This document shows, in pieces, positions 16,482-25,140 of a stretch of DNA of 64,000 nt (the stretch's first letter is position 1; the number at the start of each line of letters is the position of its first letter). Origin of the DNA: Bog-473 sp963836605 (GTDB taxonomy: Bacteria > Actinomycetota > Acidimicrobiia > Acidimicrobiales > RAAP-2); contig CAWIKB010000011.1 of assembly GCA_963836605.1 (NCBI GenBank), forward strand, positions 620,001 to 684,000, written 5' to 3'. The notes under the pieces are model-generated. The model worked only from the letters and a program-made list of their open reading frames with translations. It made no database searches and was not told the DNA's origin. A program made the position numbers and the translations under genes.

Positions 16482-17246
16482 GTGAGCCGCGTCGAAACAG
16501 AGGATCCCGCCGACGGCGTCAGGCTGATTGCGTTCAATCGTCCCGACGTCCGCAATGCCTTCGACACGCCGATGTACCTCCAGGTCACCGAAGCACTCGT
16601 CCAGGCCGATGGCGACGAGAGCGTGGGGGCCGTGGTGCTCACCGGCCGGGGCAGCGCCTTCACCTCGGGCCAGGACCTCAAGGAAATGGCGGCCATCGCC
16701 ACGGGAACCGCCGTGGCCGGCTCGGGGCAGGGATTCACCGGTCTGCTGGACGCGCTCACCGAGCTCTCGGTGCCCCTGCTGGCGGCCGTGAACGGCGTGG
16801 CGGTGGGGCTGGGCTTCACCCTGCTGGGGCACTGCGATCTGGTTCTCCTCGAGCCCTCAGCCCGGATGCGGGTGCCCTTCGCCGAGCTCGGTGTCCCGGC
16901 CGAGGCCGCCAGCAGCGTGCTCTTCCCGGCTCGGATGGGCTGGCAGCAGGCGGCCCGCATCCTCTTGACCTCGGACTGGGTCAGCGCGGCTGAAGCGGTC
17001 GACCTCGGTCTGGGGCTTCAGGTCTGTGCCGCCGGCACCGCATTGGATGCCGCGATCGCCCTGGCGGCCCGCATTGCGGCCCACCCACGAGCGGCCACCC
17101 GGGCGATCACCGCCCTCATGCGAGCCGGACAGCACGACGCGGTGCACGCCGCCAACCGCCGTGAGCAGGCGGCGTTTTCGCAGTTGTTGGGCCAGGCAGC
17201 CTCGACGGGACCGTTGGCCGCGTTTGCGGCCAACGCTCCCTCCTGA
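16446..17246 (+). CDS. enoyl-CoA hydratase/isomerase family protein
   Basis: The 266-residue crotonase-fold protein shows GAVVLTGRGSAFTSGQDLKEM, the oxyanion-hole segment AAVNGVAVGLGFTLLGHCDLV and ELGVPAEAASSVLFPARMGWQQA, the PEAASS-type loop seen in isomerase-like members. It is expected to hydrate or isomerise an enoyl-CoA. The start is one of three in-frame GTG codons at 16446, 16464 and 16482, carried on tandem repeats; the frame is open farther upstream but is not family-like. The next gene begins 5 bases after its stop. Confidence 0.9.
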   Translation: MSRAEPVSRAEPVSRVETEDPADGVRLIAFNRPDVRNAFDTPMYLQVTEALVQADGDESVGAVVLTGRGSAFTSGQDLKEMAAIATGTAVAGSGQGFTGLLDALTELSVPLLAAVNGVAVGLGFTLLGHCDLVLLEPSARMRVPFAELGVPAEAASSVLFPARMGWQQAARILLTSDWVSAAEAVDLGLGLQVCAAGTALDAAIALAARIAAHPRAATRAITALMRAGQHDAVHAANRREQAAFSQLLGQAASTGPLAAFAANAPS

Positions 17247-17251
17247 TCGCC

Positions 17252-18124
17252 ATGCGTCTGGGGATCACGGTCTTCCTCACCGATCGCGACATGCGCCCCG
17301 GTGCACTGGCCCGCGCGGTGGAGGATCGCGGCTTCGACGCCCTCTACCTCCCCGAGCACACCCACCTCCCGCTGCGGGCCGACCGGCCTCCGGCCCTCGT
17401 GGAGGGGGTGCGGCTCGATGACTACCAGCGGGGCCTCTGCCCGTTGGTCGCACTCTCCTCGGCCATCGAGACCACCTCCCGCCTCCGCCTCGGTACCGGG
17501 ATTCTGCTGGCCGCCCAGCATGACCCGATCGTGCTGGCTAAGCAGATCGCCACATTGGACCATCTCTCCGGAGGTCGGTTCACCCTCGGTATCGGCTTCG
17601 GGTGGAACCGGGCCGAGGCCGAGGACCATGGGGTCGACTTCAGCCGCCGCCACGCCCTCGTGCGGGAGCACCTGCTCTGCATGGAGGCACTGTGGTCCCA
17701 GGAACGAGCGGAATACCACGGCGAATTCGTCGACCTCCCGCCGGCCTGGGCCTGGCCCAAACCCACCCAACAACCGCGCGTGCGGACCCTCATCGGCGGT
17801 GGCAGTGGCGATGCCGTTCTCGGCGCGGTGGCGGAGTACGCAGACGGGTGGATGCCCATCGGTGGCAGCGGGCTGGGCGACGCCATACCCCGCCTCCACC
17901 ACTTGGCGGAGCAGGCCGGGCGGGACCCGGATGCATTGTCGGTGGTCCCCTTCGGCACCATTGCCAACCAGTCCAAGCTCGAGCACTACGCGCGTCTCGG
18001 CATCGACGACGTGGTGCTGCGCGTGCGCTCCGGCACGAGTGACGAAATCGAGGCGCAACTGGAGCCACTGGCCCGACTGGTGGATTTCGCGGCTGCACTG
18101 GGCCTCAGCGAGACGAGAGGATGA
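17252..18124 (+). CDS. LLM-class F420-dependent oxidoreductase
   Basis: The 290-residue protein begins MRLGITVFLTDRDMRPGALA and shows ALYLPEHTHLP, a LGTGILLAAQHDPIVLAKQIATLDHLSGGRFTLGIGFGWNR segment and PRVRTLIGGGSGDAVLGAVAEYADGWMP. This is the probable F420-dependent, TIGR03619-like luciferase-family subgroup. It may reduce or oxidise a ring or carbonyl in the catabolic route. Between the hydratase and the amidohydrolase it is tightly packed: 5 bases after the hydratase stop, and its stop overlaps the next start as ATGA at 18121. It has no clear ribosome site of its own, so translational coupling is plausible. Confidence 0.9.
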   Translation: MRLGITVFLTDRDMRPGALARAVEDRGFDALYLPEHTHLPLRADRPPALVEGVRLDDYQRGLCPLVALSSAIETTSRLRLGTGILLAAQHDPIVLAKQIATLDHLSGGRFTLGIGFGWNRAEAEDHGVDFSRRHALVREHLLCMEALWSQERAEYHGEFVDLPPAWAWPKPTQQPRVRTLIGGGSGDAVLGAVAEYADGWMPIGGSGLGDAIPRLHHLAEQAGRDPDALSVVPFGTIANQSKLEHYARLGIDDVVLRVRSGTSDEIEAQLEPLARLVDFAAALGLSETRG

Positions 18125-19380
18125 CGTCGATGGCAGACACCGCGGCGAGGGTGGGCGGCACCACCCCGCTTCCCAAGATCATCAGTGTCGACGACCATGT
18201 GGTCGAACCGGCGCACCTCTGGCAGACCTGGCTGCCCGCCCGTCTGCGCGACCGAGGACCGAAGGTGGAGCGACGCGGCATCGGGGTGATGGAGCACATC
18301 GGAGGCGGGACCTACCGCCAGAGCTTCGACCCCGATGGTCCCCCGGCCGACTGCTGGGTCTACGAGGACCTGGTCTACATCAACAAGCGTCATGTCGCCG
18401 CGGTCGGGTTCGACCGGGACGACATGACGATGTCCCCCATCACCTACGACGAGATGCGACCCGGCTGCTACGAGCCCAAGGCCCGGGTGGCCGACATGGA
18501 ATCGAATTGGGTGGAAGCCAGCCTGTGCTTCCCCTCCTTTCCCCGCTTCTGCGGGCAGACGTTCCTCGAGGCCCGGGATCGGGAAGTCGCCGAAGCCTGC
18601 GTCGTGGCGTACAACGACTGGATGGTCGAGGAGTGGTGCGGCGATGCCGGGGGGCGCCTGCTCCCGCTCTGTCTCGTTCCCCTGTGGGATGCCGACAAGG
18701 CGGCGGCGGAGGTGCGGCGGAACGCGGCGCGTGGGGTGCGCGCCGTCTGCTTCAGTGAGATCCCGCCCCATCTGGGGCTCCCCTCCATTCACAGCGGCTC
18801 CTGGGATCCCTTCTTCGCCGCCTGCGAAGAGACCGGCACCGTGGTCTGCATGCACATCGGCTCCTCGTCGAAGATGCCGGCGACGTCGGCCGACGCACCG
18901 GTCGCGGTGGCTGCCACGCTCAGCTTCGGCAATGCCATGTCCTCCCTCTGTGACTTCCTCTTCTCCGGGGTGCTCATCCGCTACCCCACGCTGACCCTGG
19001 CCTACTCGGAGGGGCAGATCGGCTGGCTGCCCTACATCCTCGAGCGGGCCGACGACGTGTGGCGCGAGCACCGAGCCTGGGGTGGCGTCAAGGATGTGGT
19101 GCTCGAGCCCCCGTCGACCTATTTCCGCCGCCAGGTCTACGGGTGCTTCTTCCGCGACCAGCACGGTCTCGACTCACTCGACGCCATCGGGGTGGACCGC
19201 ATCACGTTCGAGACCGACTACCCCCACACCGACTCCACCTGGCCCGACACCCGCGCCGTGGCCGAGAAGATGGTGCGCAGCCTGTCCGACGACGACGTCT
19301 ACCGCATCATGCGGGGCAACGCCATCGACATGCTCGGTCTCGATCCCGATCGTCGGCCGGGAGGTCTCGGGATTCAGTAG
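18121..19380 (+). CDS. amidohydrolase-2 family protein, paralogue of 4615-5898
   Basis: The 419-residue protein begins IISVDDHVVEPAHLWQTWL after a short N-terminus and has VCMHIGSSSKMP, LTLAYSEGQIGWLPYILERAD and FETDYPHTDSTWPD, matching the other amidohydrolase of the window segment by segment. It is a probable metal-dependent hydrolase or decarboxylase. ATG at 18121 overlaps the preceding stop; a second ATG at 18130 has GAGAGG 9 bases upstream and may be the true start. Its 3' end overlaps the convergent hemolysin III-like gene by 7 bases. Confidence 0.88.
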   Translation: MTSMADTAARVGGTTPLPKIISVDDHVVEPAHLWQTWLPARLRDRGPKVERRGIGVMEHIGGGTYRQSFDPDGPPADCWVYEDLVYINKRHVAAVGFDRDDMTMSPITYDEMRPGCYEPKARVADMESNWVEASLCFPSFPRFCGQTFLEARDREVAEACVVAYNDWMVEEWCGDAGGRLLPLCLVPLWDADKAAAEVRRNAARGVRAVCFSEIPPHLGLPSIHSGSWDPFFAACEETGTVVCMHIGSSSKMPATSADAPVAVAATLSFGNAMSSLCDFLFSGVLIRYPTLTLAYSEGQIGWLPYILERADDVWREHRAWGGVKDVVLEPPSTYFRRQVYGCFFRDQHGLDSLDAIGVDRITFETDYPHTDSTWPDTRAVAEKMVRSLSDDDVYRIMRGNAIDMLGLDPDRRPGGLGIQ

Positions 19381-20069
19381 TTCGGCAACGCCACGAAGGC
19401 GATCAGGTAGGCGAAGAGACCCGCCCCCACCACCGTGCAGGCATGGAAGACCTCGTGGAACCCGAACACACCGGGCCAGGGGTCCGGTCGTTTGCGGGCA
19501 TAGACCAGGGCACCCGACGTATAGGCCAGACCGGCGCACAGCATGACGGCGAAGCCACCCCAACCCAGGCTGCGCACGAGCTGCGGGGCCACGATCAACG
19601 AGCACCATCCGACCACGACGTAGGGCACGGCGACGGCCCACTGCGGCGCATCGAGCCATACCTGCCGCAGGCCGATGCCGACGATGGCGCCAGTCCAGAC
19701 CAGGCTCAGGACCAACACCTGGGGCCAACCGGTCAGCGCCAGGGCGGCCAAGCCGGTCGACGTGCCGGCGATGCCGATGAAGATGGCGCTGTGGTCGGCG
19801 CGCCGCATGCGGCGCCATGCCGGTGCCGACCAGCGAAGGCGATGGAACGCCGCACTGGTGCCGAACATGAACAACATGGAGAGCACGTAGACCGTGAGCG
19901 CGGCCCGACTCCCCCGGTCCGGCGCGGCGGCGATGAGGAACGGGCCGCCGATCAGCCACGCCACGAAGGCGCCGACGTGCAGCCAGCCGCGGAGCAACGG
20001 CCGCGCGACGAGATTGTCCGGCCTCTCTTCGGCATCTGTCGCCCGCGCCACCACCTCGTGCTCGGTCAT
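19374..20069 (-). CDS. hemolysin III / PAQR-family membrane protein
   Basis: The 231-residue protein has about seven hydrophobic segments, with the family pattern GTSAAFHRLRW after the second helix, an RRADHSAIFIGIAGTSTG segment and a terminal GFHEVFHACTVVGAG with paired histidines typical of metal-binding PAQR/HlyIII proteins. It is a cytoplasmic-membrane protein of uncertain function. The start overlaps the SerB stop as ATGA, so it is the second gene of an operon with SerB. Confidence 0.88.
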   Translation of the reverse strand: MTEHEVVARATDAEERPDNLVARPLLRGWLHVGAFVAWLIGGPFLIAAAPDRGSRAALTVYVLSMLFMFGTSAAFHRLRWSAPAWRRMRRADHSAIFIGIAGTSTGLAALALTGWPQVLVLSLVWTGAIVGIGLRQVWLDAPQWAVAVPYVVVGWCSLIVAPQLVRSLGWGGFAVMLCAGLAYTSGALVYARKRPDPWPGVFGFHEVFHACTVVGAGLFAYLIAFVALPNY

Positions 20070-21268
20070 GACCGGGCCGCCAGCTCGCGGTGATCGGCGG
20101 ACTCCACCTCATGACGGCTGATACCGAGCAGGAACAAGATCGCATCGAGATACGGCACGCTCAGCGCGGTGTCCGCCGCCCGGCGAACCACCGGCTTGGC
20201 GTTGAAAGCGATGCCCAAGCCGGCGACGGCCAACATGTCGAGGTCGTTGGCGCCGTCGCCCACGGCAATGGTCCGAGCCAGTGGGACACCGGCTTCGGCG
20301 GCGAACCGAACGAGCGCGTCCGCCTTGGCGGCCCGGTCGACGATGGCACCGACCAGACCGCCGGTGAGGATCCCGCTCTCCATCTCCAGGACGTTGGCCG
20401 CCAGAAAGCGAATCCCCATTTCCCCCACCAACGGGGCGATCACCTGAGTGAATCCACCGCTCACCACGGCTATCTCGTAGCCCAGGCGCGTGAGCGTCCG
20501 CACCAGGGTGCGCGCGCCCGGGGCCAGGATCAGTCCTTGGCGTACCGCCTCGAGATCCGAGTCCTCGAGGCCCCTCAAGAGGTGCACCCGCTGGCGCAGA
20601 GCCTCCTCGAAGTCGAGGGCACCCTCCATGGCGGCTCTGGTCACCGCGGCCACTCGCGCCGCACAGCCGCGCCGCTCGGCCAGGAGGTCGATCACCTCTC
20701 CCTGCAGCAAGGTCGAGTCGGCGTCGAGCACGATCAGGTGCTTGGCCCGGCGGTGCAGACCCTCCACCTGGACCGCGATGTCGACCTCACGACGAACGGC
20801 TTCGTCAGCCAGGGCTCGCCGGAGCTGGTCCAGGTCTCCGCCCGCGATGGCGAACTCGTAGCAGTGCACGGGATAGGCCGACAGGCGAACGATGCGTTCG
20901 ATATTGCCGTGACACTGGGCAATGCGGCCGCTCACCCCGGCGAGGGTTGGCGCGTCGATCGTGGGTGCCAGCAGCGTCACGAGGAGGCGATCCCGCCCCG
21001 CCGCCAGTTCGGCTTCGACCAGGGGGGCGACGGCCACCTCGATGCCGTCACCGGCGAACCGGCGGGCGATGGCCGCCCTGGCTCGCTCCAGCTCGTCGGT
21101 GTGCTCGGCCCCGATCTCCACACACAGGAGGAGGCGGCCGTGCACCCGCACCTGCTCGACGTCACGCACCGCCACGCGGCAGTCGCTGAGCGCGGCGAAC
21201 AGGCGCTCGGCCAGGCCCGGCCCATCCTGACCGCTCAGCGTCACCAGATGGGAGGTCGGCGAAGACAT
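20066..21268 (-). CDS. serB: phosphoserine phosphatase with N-terminal ACT domains
   Basis: The 400-residue protein has two ACT-like regions in the first 180 residues (LVTLSGQDGPGLAERLFAAL and LLVTLLAPTIDAPTLAGVSG), then a HAD phosphatase core with DADSTLLQGE (nucleophile DxDxT), AVVSGGFTQV and GDGANDLDMLAVAG. This is the SerB2 type that makes serine from phosphoserine, with the ACT domains allowing amino-acid feedback. The ATG at 21268 is the first plausible start; upstream TACCGT could be a -10 close to it, but this is weak. The gene overlaps HlyIII downstream. Confidence 0.95.
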   Translation of the reverse strand: MSSPTSHLVTLSGQDGPGLAERLFAALSDCRVAVRDVEQVRVHGRLLLCVEIGAEHTDELERARAAIARRFAGDGIEVAVAPLVEAELAAGRDRLLVTLLAPTIDAPTLAGVSGRIAQCHGNIERIVRLSAYPVHCYEFAIAGGDLDQLRRALADEAVRREVDIAVQVEGLHRRAKHLIVLDADSTLLQGEVIDLLAERRGCAARVAAVTRAAMEGALDFEEALRQRVHLLRGLEDSDLEAVRQGLILAPGARTLVRTLTRLGYEIAVVSGGFTQVIAPLVGEMGIRFLAANVLEMESGILTGGLVGAIVDRAAKADALVRFAAEAGVPLARTIAVGDGANDLDMLAVAGLGIAFNAKPVVRRAADTALSVPYLDAILFLLGISRHEVESADHRELAARS

Positions 21269-21319
21269 GCGGGCTTCACGGTATCGGGTGCGCGACCCCT
21301 CCCCTGCTCCGCTCCTCGC

Positions 21320-21991
21320 TCAGGGAACCACCTCGTCGTTCACCTCGACCCAGCCCTGTGCACCCGTCCAGCGGCGGATGACCCGGGCGGGCACGCCGGC
21401 CACGACGCAATGGTCCGGGATGGTGCCCCGCACGACCGCACCGGCCGCGACGACGACGTGCTCGCCGATGTCGGCTCCCGGCAGGATCACGACGTTGGCC
21501 CCCAGCCAGCTCCCGGAGCCGATGCGCACGGCTGCTTCCACCGGCCATTGTCGGCCGATCGGTTCCAGTGGATTCTCGTAGGTGTGGTTCTGGTCCGTGA
21601 TGTAGACGTAGGGACCCGTCTGGATGTCGTCTCCGATCTCGATCGACCAGTGCCCCACGATGTGCGAGCCGCGGCCGATGATGCACCGGCTCCCGATGCG
21701 CACCACCGGATCGGTCGGCATCTCCTGTCCGGGGGCCATCCCCGCCGTGATGCAGGTGTAGGGACCCACCAGGGTCCCGGCCCCGATCCGGATGTGGTGC
21801 TCGTTGTACGTGGCGCCCTGAGGAAAGAGCAGGCAGGCACCGGGGCCCATGGCCCCGTAACGGCGCCCGCGGCGGTCGTCGGGGCCCACGGCGCCCAACT
21901 CGGCGGCCGCGTCCCAGGCCTCATGGACGAGCCGGGCCAAGCCACGTCGCACTGGTCCGGGAAGCCTGCGAGCCCAACTCATCGGCCGCAT
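21320..21991 (-). CDS. left-handed beta-helix (hexapeptide) acyltransferase
   Basis: The 223-residue protein is made of hexapeptide repeats: RIGAGTLVGPYTCI, VRIGSRCIIGRGSHIVG, VRIGSGSWLGANVVILPGADIGEHVVVAAGAVVRGTIPDHCVVAGVPARVIRRW. This is the maltose/galactoside-type O-acetyltransferase fold that uses acetyl-CoA or another acyl-CoA. The acceptor is unknown. ATG at 21991 or 21982 could start it; neither has a clear ribosome site. It sits 51 bases upstream of serB, so it may be transcribed with it, and it is divergent from the next gene. Confidence 0.88.
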   Translation of the reverse strand: MRPMSWARRLPGPVRRGLARLVHEAWDAAAELGAVGPDDRRGRRYGAMGPGACLLFPQGATYNEHHIRIGAGTLVGPYTCITAGMAPGQEMPTDPVVRIGSRCIIGRGSHIVGHWSIEIGDDIQTGPYVYITDQNHTYENPLEPIGRQWPVEAAVRIGSGSWLGANVVILPGADIGEHVVVAAGAVVRGTIPDHCVVAGVPARVIRRWTGAQGWVEVNDEVVP

Positions 21992-22040
21992 GCTACGGGA
22001 GGACTGACCTGGCTGACGGAAGCGGAGAGGCCCACTTCAG

Positions 22041-22046
22041 TACAAT
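22041..22046 (+). promoter_or_regulatory. -10 box TACAAT six bases before a GTG start
   Basis: TACAAT is followed by GACGGG and then the GTG start at 22053, with no Shine-Dalgarno site. This fits a leaderless mRNA starting at or near the first codon. Confidence 0.55.
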
Positions 22047-22052
22047 GACGGG

Positions 22053-23882
22053 GTGACGGATTCGGGGCCAACGGATTCGGGGGTGTCGGATTCGGGGCTG
22101 ACGGATTCGGGGGCAACCGACGAGGTTGAACCGCGGCCGTCCCGGCAACACGGCAAACGGACGACACCACAACACGGCAAACCGATGGACCGCCGTCGCT
22201 TCCTTCAAATTGCAGCCGTCGGAGGGACCGGTGTTGCGGCGATCGCGGTGGCGGCGGTCGCCGACCAGGTCGGACGGGCGAAGGCATCGCCCTCGGGACG
22301 CACTCCGGCCAGGGCCAAGCGCCCCTCCGGAAGCCAACGCGCCACATCCGCCACAGCCGCCACACATCCCCTCGCCGAGCAGACGACGCTGGCCAGCGGG
22401 GTGGTCGTCCCGACCGCGCCGTGGCTGATCGCCGAGAACAACCACCCCGGCACCCTCGACTGGATCGTTCCGACCTCCGGGCCCGACCACTCGCTCGAAG
22501 GGTTCGCCAGTCAGGTCAGCGCGGTCAGTGGTGACGATGTCGCACTCTTCGTCAACACGACGGGCCCGGCCGTGCAGGTGAAGGCCTACCGGATGGGGTA
22601 CTACCAGGGGCTCGGCGGGCGTTTGGTCTACCAGAGCGACATGGTGGCGGCCGGGCCGCAGCCGGCGCCGGTGGTGAGTACCGGCCTCAGCACCGTGAGC
22701 TGCCCCTGGAAGCCCACGTTGACCCTGAGCATCAACGACTCATGGCCTCCCGGCTGCTACCTGTTGAAGTTGGTCGGGACCGCGGGAGAGTCACAGTACG
22801 TACCGCTGACCATTCGGGACGACGGCAGTTCCGCTGCCTTCGTCATCCAGAACAGCGTCACCACGTGGCAGGCGTACAACCTCTTCGGCGGGTACAGCCT
22901 GTACTACGGGCAGAACGGCCAGGGCCACCAGGATTTCGCCCACCGCGCCCGGGCGGTGTCCTTCGACCGTCCCTACCCGCAGACCTGGGCGCAGGGTGCG
23001 GCCGACTTCGTGGGCGTCGAATTCCCCCTGCTCTACCACCTCGAGAGCCTCGGCCTCGACCTCACGTACTGGACCGACATCGACCTGCACGCGCAACCGG
23101 GACTCCTGGCCAATCACCGGTGCCTCTTCAGCCTGGGGCACGACGAGTACTGGTCCAGTCCCATGCGCAACGGCGCGGCGTCGGCCAATGCAGCTGGCGT
23201 CAACCTGGCCTTCCTGGGTGCCAACGCCTGCTATCGCCAGATTCGACTCCAATCCACTCCGGTCGGCGCCAACCGTCTCGAGGTCTGCTACAAGGACGCC
23301 GCCGAAGACCCCATGGCCCAGCAGGAGCCGACACTGACGACCGTGAATTGGAACCAGTCGCCGGTGAACGATCCCGAGTCGAACCTGATCGGTGTGACCT
23401 ATCAGTCCGTCGGTGCCAACGCGGACATGACGGTGACGGACGCGTCGTCGTGGTTCTTCTCGGGTTGCAACCTGAAGGACGGGTCGGTCCTCCCAGGCAT
23501 GGTCTTCGGCGAGTACGACCGCTACGTTCCCTCGCTCCCGGGCCCTCGAAACCTCGATGTGCTGGCGCACTCCCCGATACCCGGACAAGGGAACTGGTCG
23601 GATCTGACCTACTTCACCTCCCGGGGCGGTGGCGGGGTCATGGCCACAGGATCGGCCAATTTCATATCGAAATTGTCCAACGCTCCCCGCATCCCCGCGC
23701 TGGTGCTCCCGCCGGGGCTCGCCGGCGAGACCGAGATCCTCCTCCGCGCCATGGAAAACCTCTACGGCCTCTTCGGCCAGGGCCCGGCGTCGGTCACCAT
23801 GCCCTCACGCGGCAACTGGAGCGCGGTCTACACCGGCGCGGCCGCCCAGAGCGCAAGCGCTCAGCCCACACCGGCTGCGTGA
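22053..23882 (+). CDS. Tat-exported protein with N,N-dimethylformamidase beta-like domain
   Basis: The 609-residue protein has a Tat signal, MDRRRFLQIAAVGGTGVAAI, at about residue 45, preceded by 44 residues in this reading. The mature part carries the large-subunit dimethylformamidase-like domain (VTTWQAYNLFGGYSLYYG, SLGHDEYWSSPMR, NAAGVNLAFLGANACYRQIR). In known homologues this is an extracytoplasmic, possibly metal-binding domain; the activity here is unknown. The GTG at 22053 is supported by a leaderless -10; ATG at 22185, directly before the twin arginine, is an alternative but lacks a ribosome site. The extra N-terminus holds four DSGxT-type repeats. Confidence 0.85.
   Translation: MTDSGPTDSGVSDSGLTDSGATDEVEPRPSRQHGKRTTPQHGKPMDRRRFLQIAAVGGTGVAAIAVAAVADQVGRAKASPSGRTPARAKRPSGSQRATSATAATHPLAEQTTLASGVVVPTAPWLIAENNHPGTLDWIVPTSGPDHSLEGFASQVSAVSGDDVALFVNTTGPAVQVKAYRMGYYQGLGGRLVYQSDMVAAGPQPAPVVSTGLSTVSCPWKPTLTLSINDSWPPGCYLLKLVGTAGESQYVPLTIRDDGSSAAFVIQNSVTTWQAYNLFGGYSLYYGQNGQGHQDFAHRARAVSFDRPYPQTWAQGAADFVGVEFPLLYHLESLGLDLTYWTDIDLHAQPGLLANHRCLFSLGHDEYWSSPMRNGAASANAAGVNLAFLGANACYRQIRLQSTPVGANRLEVCYKDAAEDPMAQQEPTLTTVNWNQSPVNDPESNLIGVTYQSVGANADMTVTDASSWFFSGCNLKDGSVLPGMVFGEYDRYVPSLPGPRNLDVLAHSPIPGQGNWSDLTYFTSRGGGGVMATGSANFISKLSNAPRIPALVLPPGLAGETEILLRAMENLYGLFGQGPASVTMPSRGNWSAVYTGAAAQSASAQPTPAA
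22059..22118 (+). repeat. four 15-base repeats coding for DSGxT/S units
   Basis: Four units of GATTCGGGG followed by six variable bases encode DSGPT, DSGVS, DSGLT and DSGAT. The repeat lies in the coding N-terminal extension of the Tat-exported protein, before the signal sequence. Confidence 0.85.
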
Positions 23883-23906
23883 CCCCACTTCGAGCCGGGG
23901 TGCCCC

Positions 23907-23912
23907 TACGAT
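23907..23912 (+). promoter_or_regulatory. putative -10 (TACGAT) of the lipoprotein gene
   Basis: TACGAT lies 13 bases before the ATG at 23926 and no ribosome site follows, so the transcript would have a leader of only a few bases. Confidence 0.4.
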
Positions 23913-23925
23913 CACCTCCGCACAC

Positions 23926-24999
23926 ATGCAAACCCACCCCGTTCTTCCTCACCTGACACGATCGCGCCGCAGCCTGAGCCTCTTCGCCCTGGCCGGGCTC
24001 TCCGGGGTCGTCCTCGGTGCCTGCACCTCGGGGGCACAGCCGAGCGCGTCGCCGCCAACCGCGCCCAACGCCACCCAGCCAGCGTCGGCCGATCCGACGT
24101 GTCCGCTCACCGGCATGCCCGTCCCGGGCGGCGGCGCCGTCCCACAACGACCGGCCCTCGCGGTCAAGGTAGACAATTACCCCCATGCCCGACCGCAGAG
24201 CGGACTCGACAAGGCTGACGTGATCTTCGAGCAACCGGTGGAGGGTGGCATCACCCGCTACGCCGCGGTCTTTCAGTGTCAGGATGCGGCGATGGTCGGC
24301 CCGGTGCGGTCGGCCCGCAATATGGACGTCGGAATCCTGGGCCAGCTGGGCAGCCCACTCGAAGTGCACGTGGGCGGGATCGATCCCGTTCTCGCCAACC
24401 TCAACGCCTCGCCCATCGTCAACGTCGACCTGGGTTCCAACGGCTCCATCATCACCAACCCGCCCGGTCGATCCGCTCCCTACGACACGTACTCGTCAAC
24501 GTCCCGGATGTGGGGAACGCACCCGACCATGTCCACCCCGCCCCGGCCGCTCTTCAGCTACTCGGCCACGGTCCCCCCGGGAACGCCGGCCTCGAGCGTC
24601 AACATCGACTTCTCGCCGAGTTCGAACGTCACGTGGAAGTACAACCCGACCACCAGCCAATTCCAGCGCTTCTACAACGGCACCACTCCCGACACCCTGG
24701 CCGACGGGACACAGAATGCGGCGGCCGATGTGGTCGTGCAGTACGTCCACATCAGCTACGGCCCGTGGCTCGAGAACAGCCAGGGGGGTCTCGAGGTGCA
24801 GGCCGATCTCTACCCCGATGCCAGCGGGCAAGCCCAGGTTTTCCGCAATGGTGTCGAGATCCAGGGCACCTGGCATCGTTCCACCCTGACCTCGCCCACT
24901 CAATTCACGACGACTTCGGGCGCTCCCATCGCGCTCCAGCCCGGACAGACGTGGGTCGAACTGGTTCCCGACACGATCGCCGCCGTCACCACGCCCTAG
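23926..24999 (+). CDS. DUF3048-domain lipoprotein
   Basis: The 357-residue protein has a signal peptide with arginines (LTRSRRSLSLFALAGLSG) and the lipobox VVLGAC near residue 30, so a lipid-anchored cell-surface protein is expected. The mature part matches DUF3048 (ALAVKVDNYPHARPQSGLDK and VEGGITRYAAVFQCQDAAMVGPVRSAR, with a later HISYGPWLENS), a domain found in actinobacterial and firmicute lipoproteins of unknown role. It ends at 24999, followed by hairpins shared with recA. Confidence 0.9.
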   Translation: MQTHPVLPHLTRSRRSLSLFALAGLSGVVLGACTSGAQPSASPPTAPNATQPASADPTCPLTGMPVPGGGAVPQRPALAVKVDNYPHARPQSGLDKADVIFEQPVEGGITRYAAVFQCQDAAMVGPVRSARNMDVGILGQLGSPLEVHVGGIDPVLANLNASPIVNVDLGSNGSIITNPPGRSAPYDTYSSTSRMWGTHPTMSTPPRPLFSYSATVPPGTPASSVNIDFSPSSNVTWKYNPTTSQFQRFYNGTTPDTLADGTQNAAADVVVQYVHISYGPWLENSQGGLEVQADLYPDASGQAQVFRNGVEIQGTWHRSTLTSPTQFTTTSGAPIALQPGQTWVELVPDTIAAVTTP

Positions 25000-25027
25000 A
25001 GGCGGAATCCAGCGCGCCCTCCTGACG

Positions 25028-25086
25028 CGAAGCGCTCCGGACTGATCACCCGCGGGAGGTAACGGGATCTGTCCGGAGCAACTTCG
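25028..25086. terminator. large imperfect hairpin between convergent lipoprotein and recA genes
   Basis: Arms at 25028-25047 and 25066-25086 pair through CGAAG, GCTCCGGAC and GATC with a small bulge; the loop is about 18 bases. It begins 28 bases after the DUF3048 stop. No T-run follows on either strand, so this is a possible actinobacterial, U-tract-less terminator. Confidence 0.5.
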
Positions 25087-25099
25087 GTGCTGTGAGAGG

Positions 25100-25130
25100 G
25101 TGGTCCAGGTGGTGGCAACACCTGGACCAC
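25100..25130 (-). terminator. perfect 12-base stem downstream of recA
   Basis: GTGGTCCAGGTG at 25100-25111 pairs perfectly with CACCTGGACCAC at 25119-25130 around a 7-base loop. It lies 10 bases beyond the recA stop codon. There is no T-run. Confidence 0.65.
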
Positions 25131-25140
25131 GTGGGGAGAC

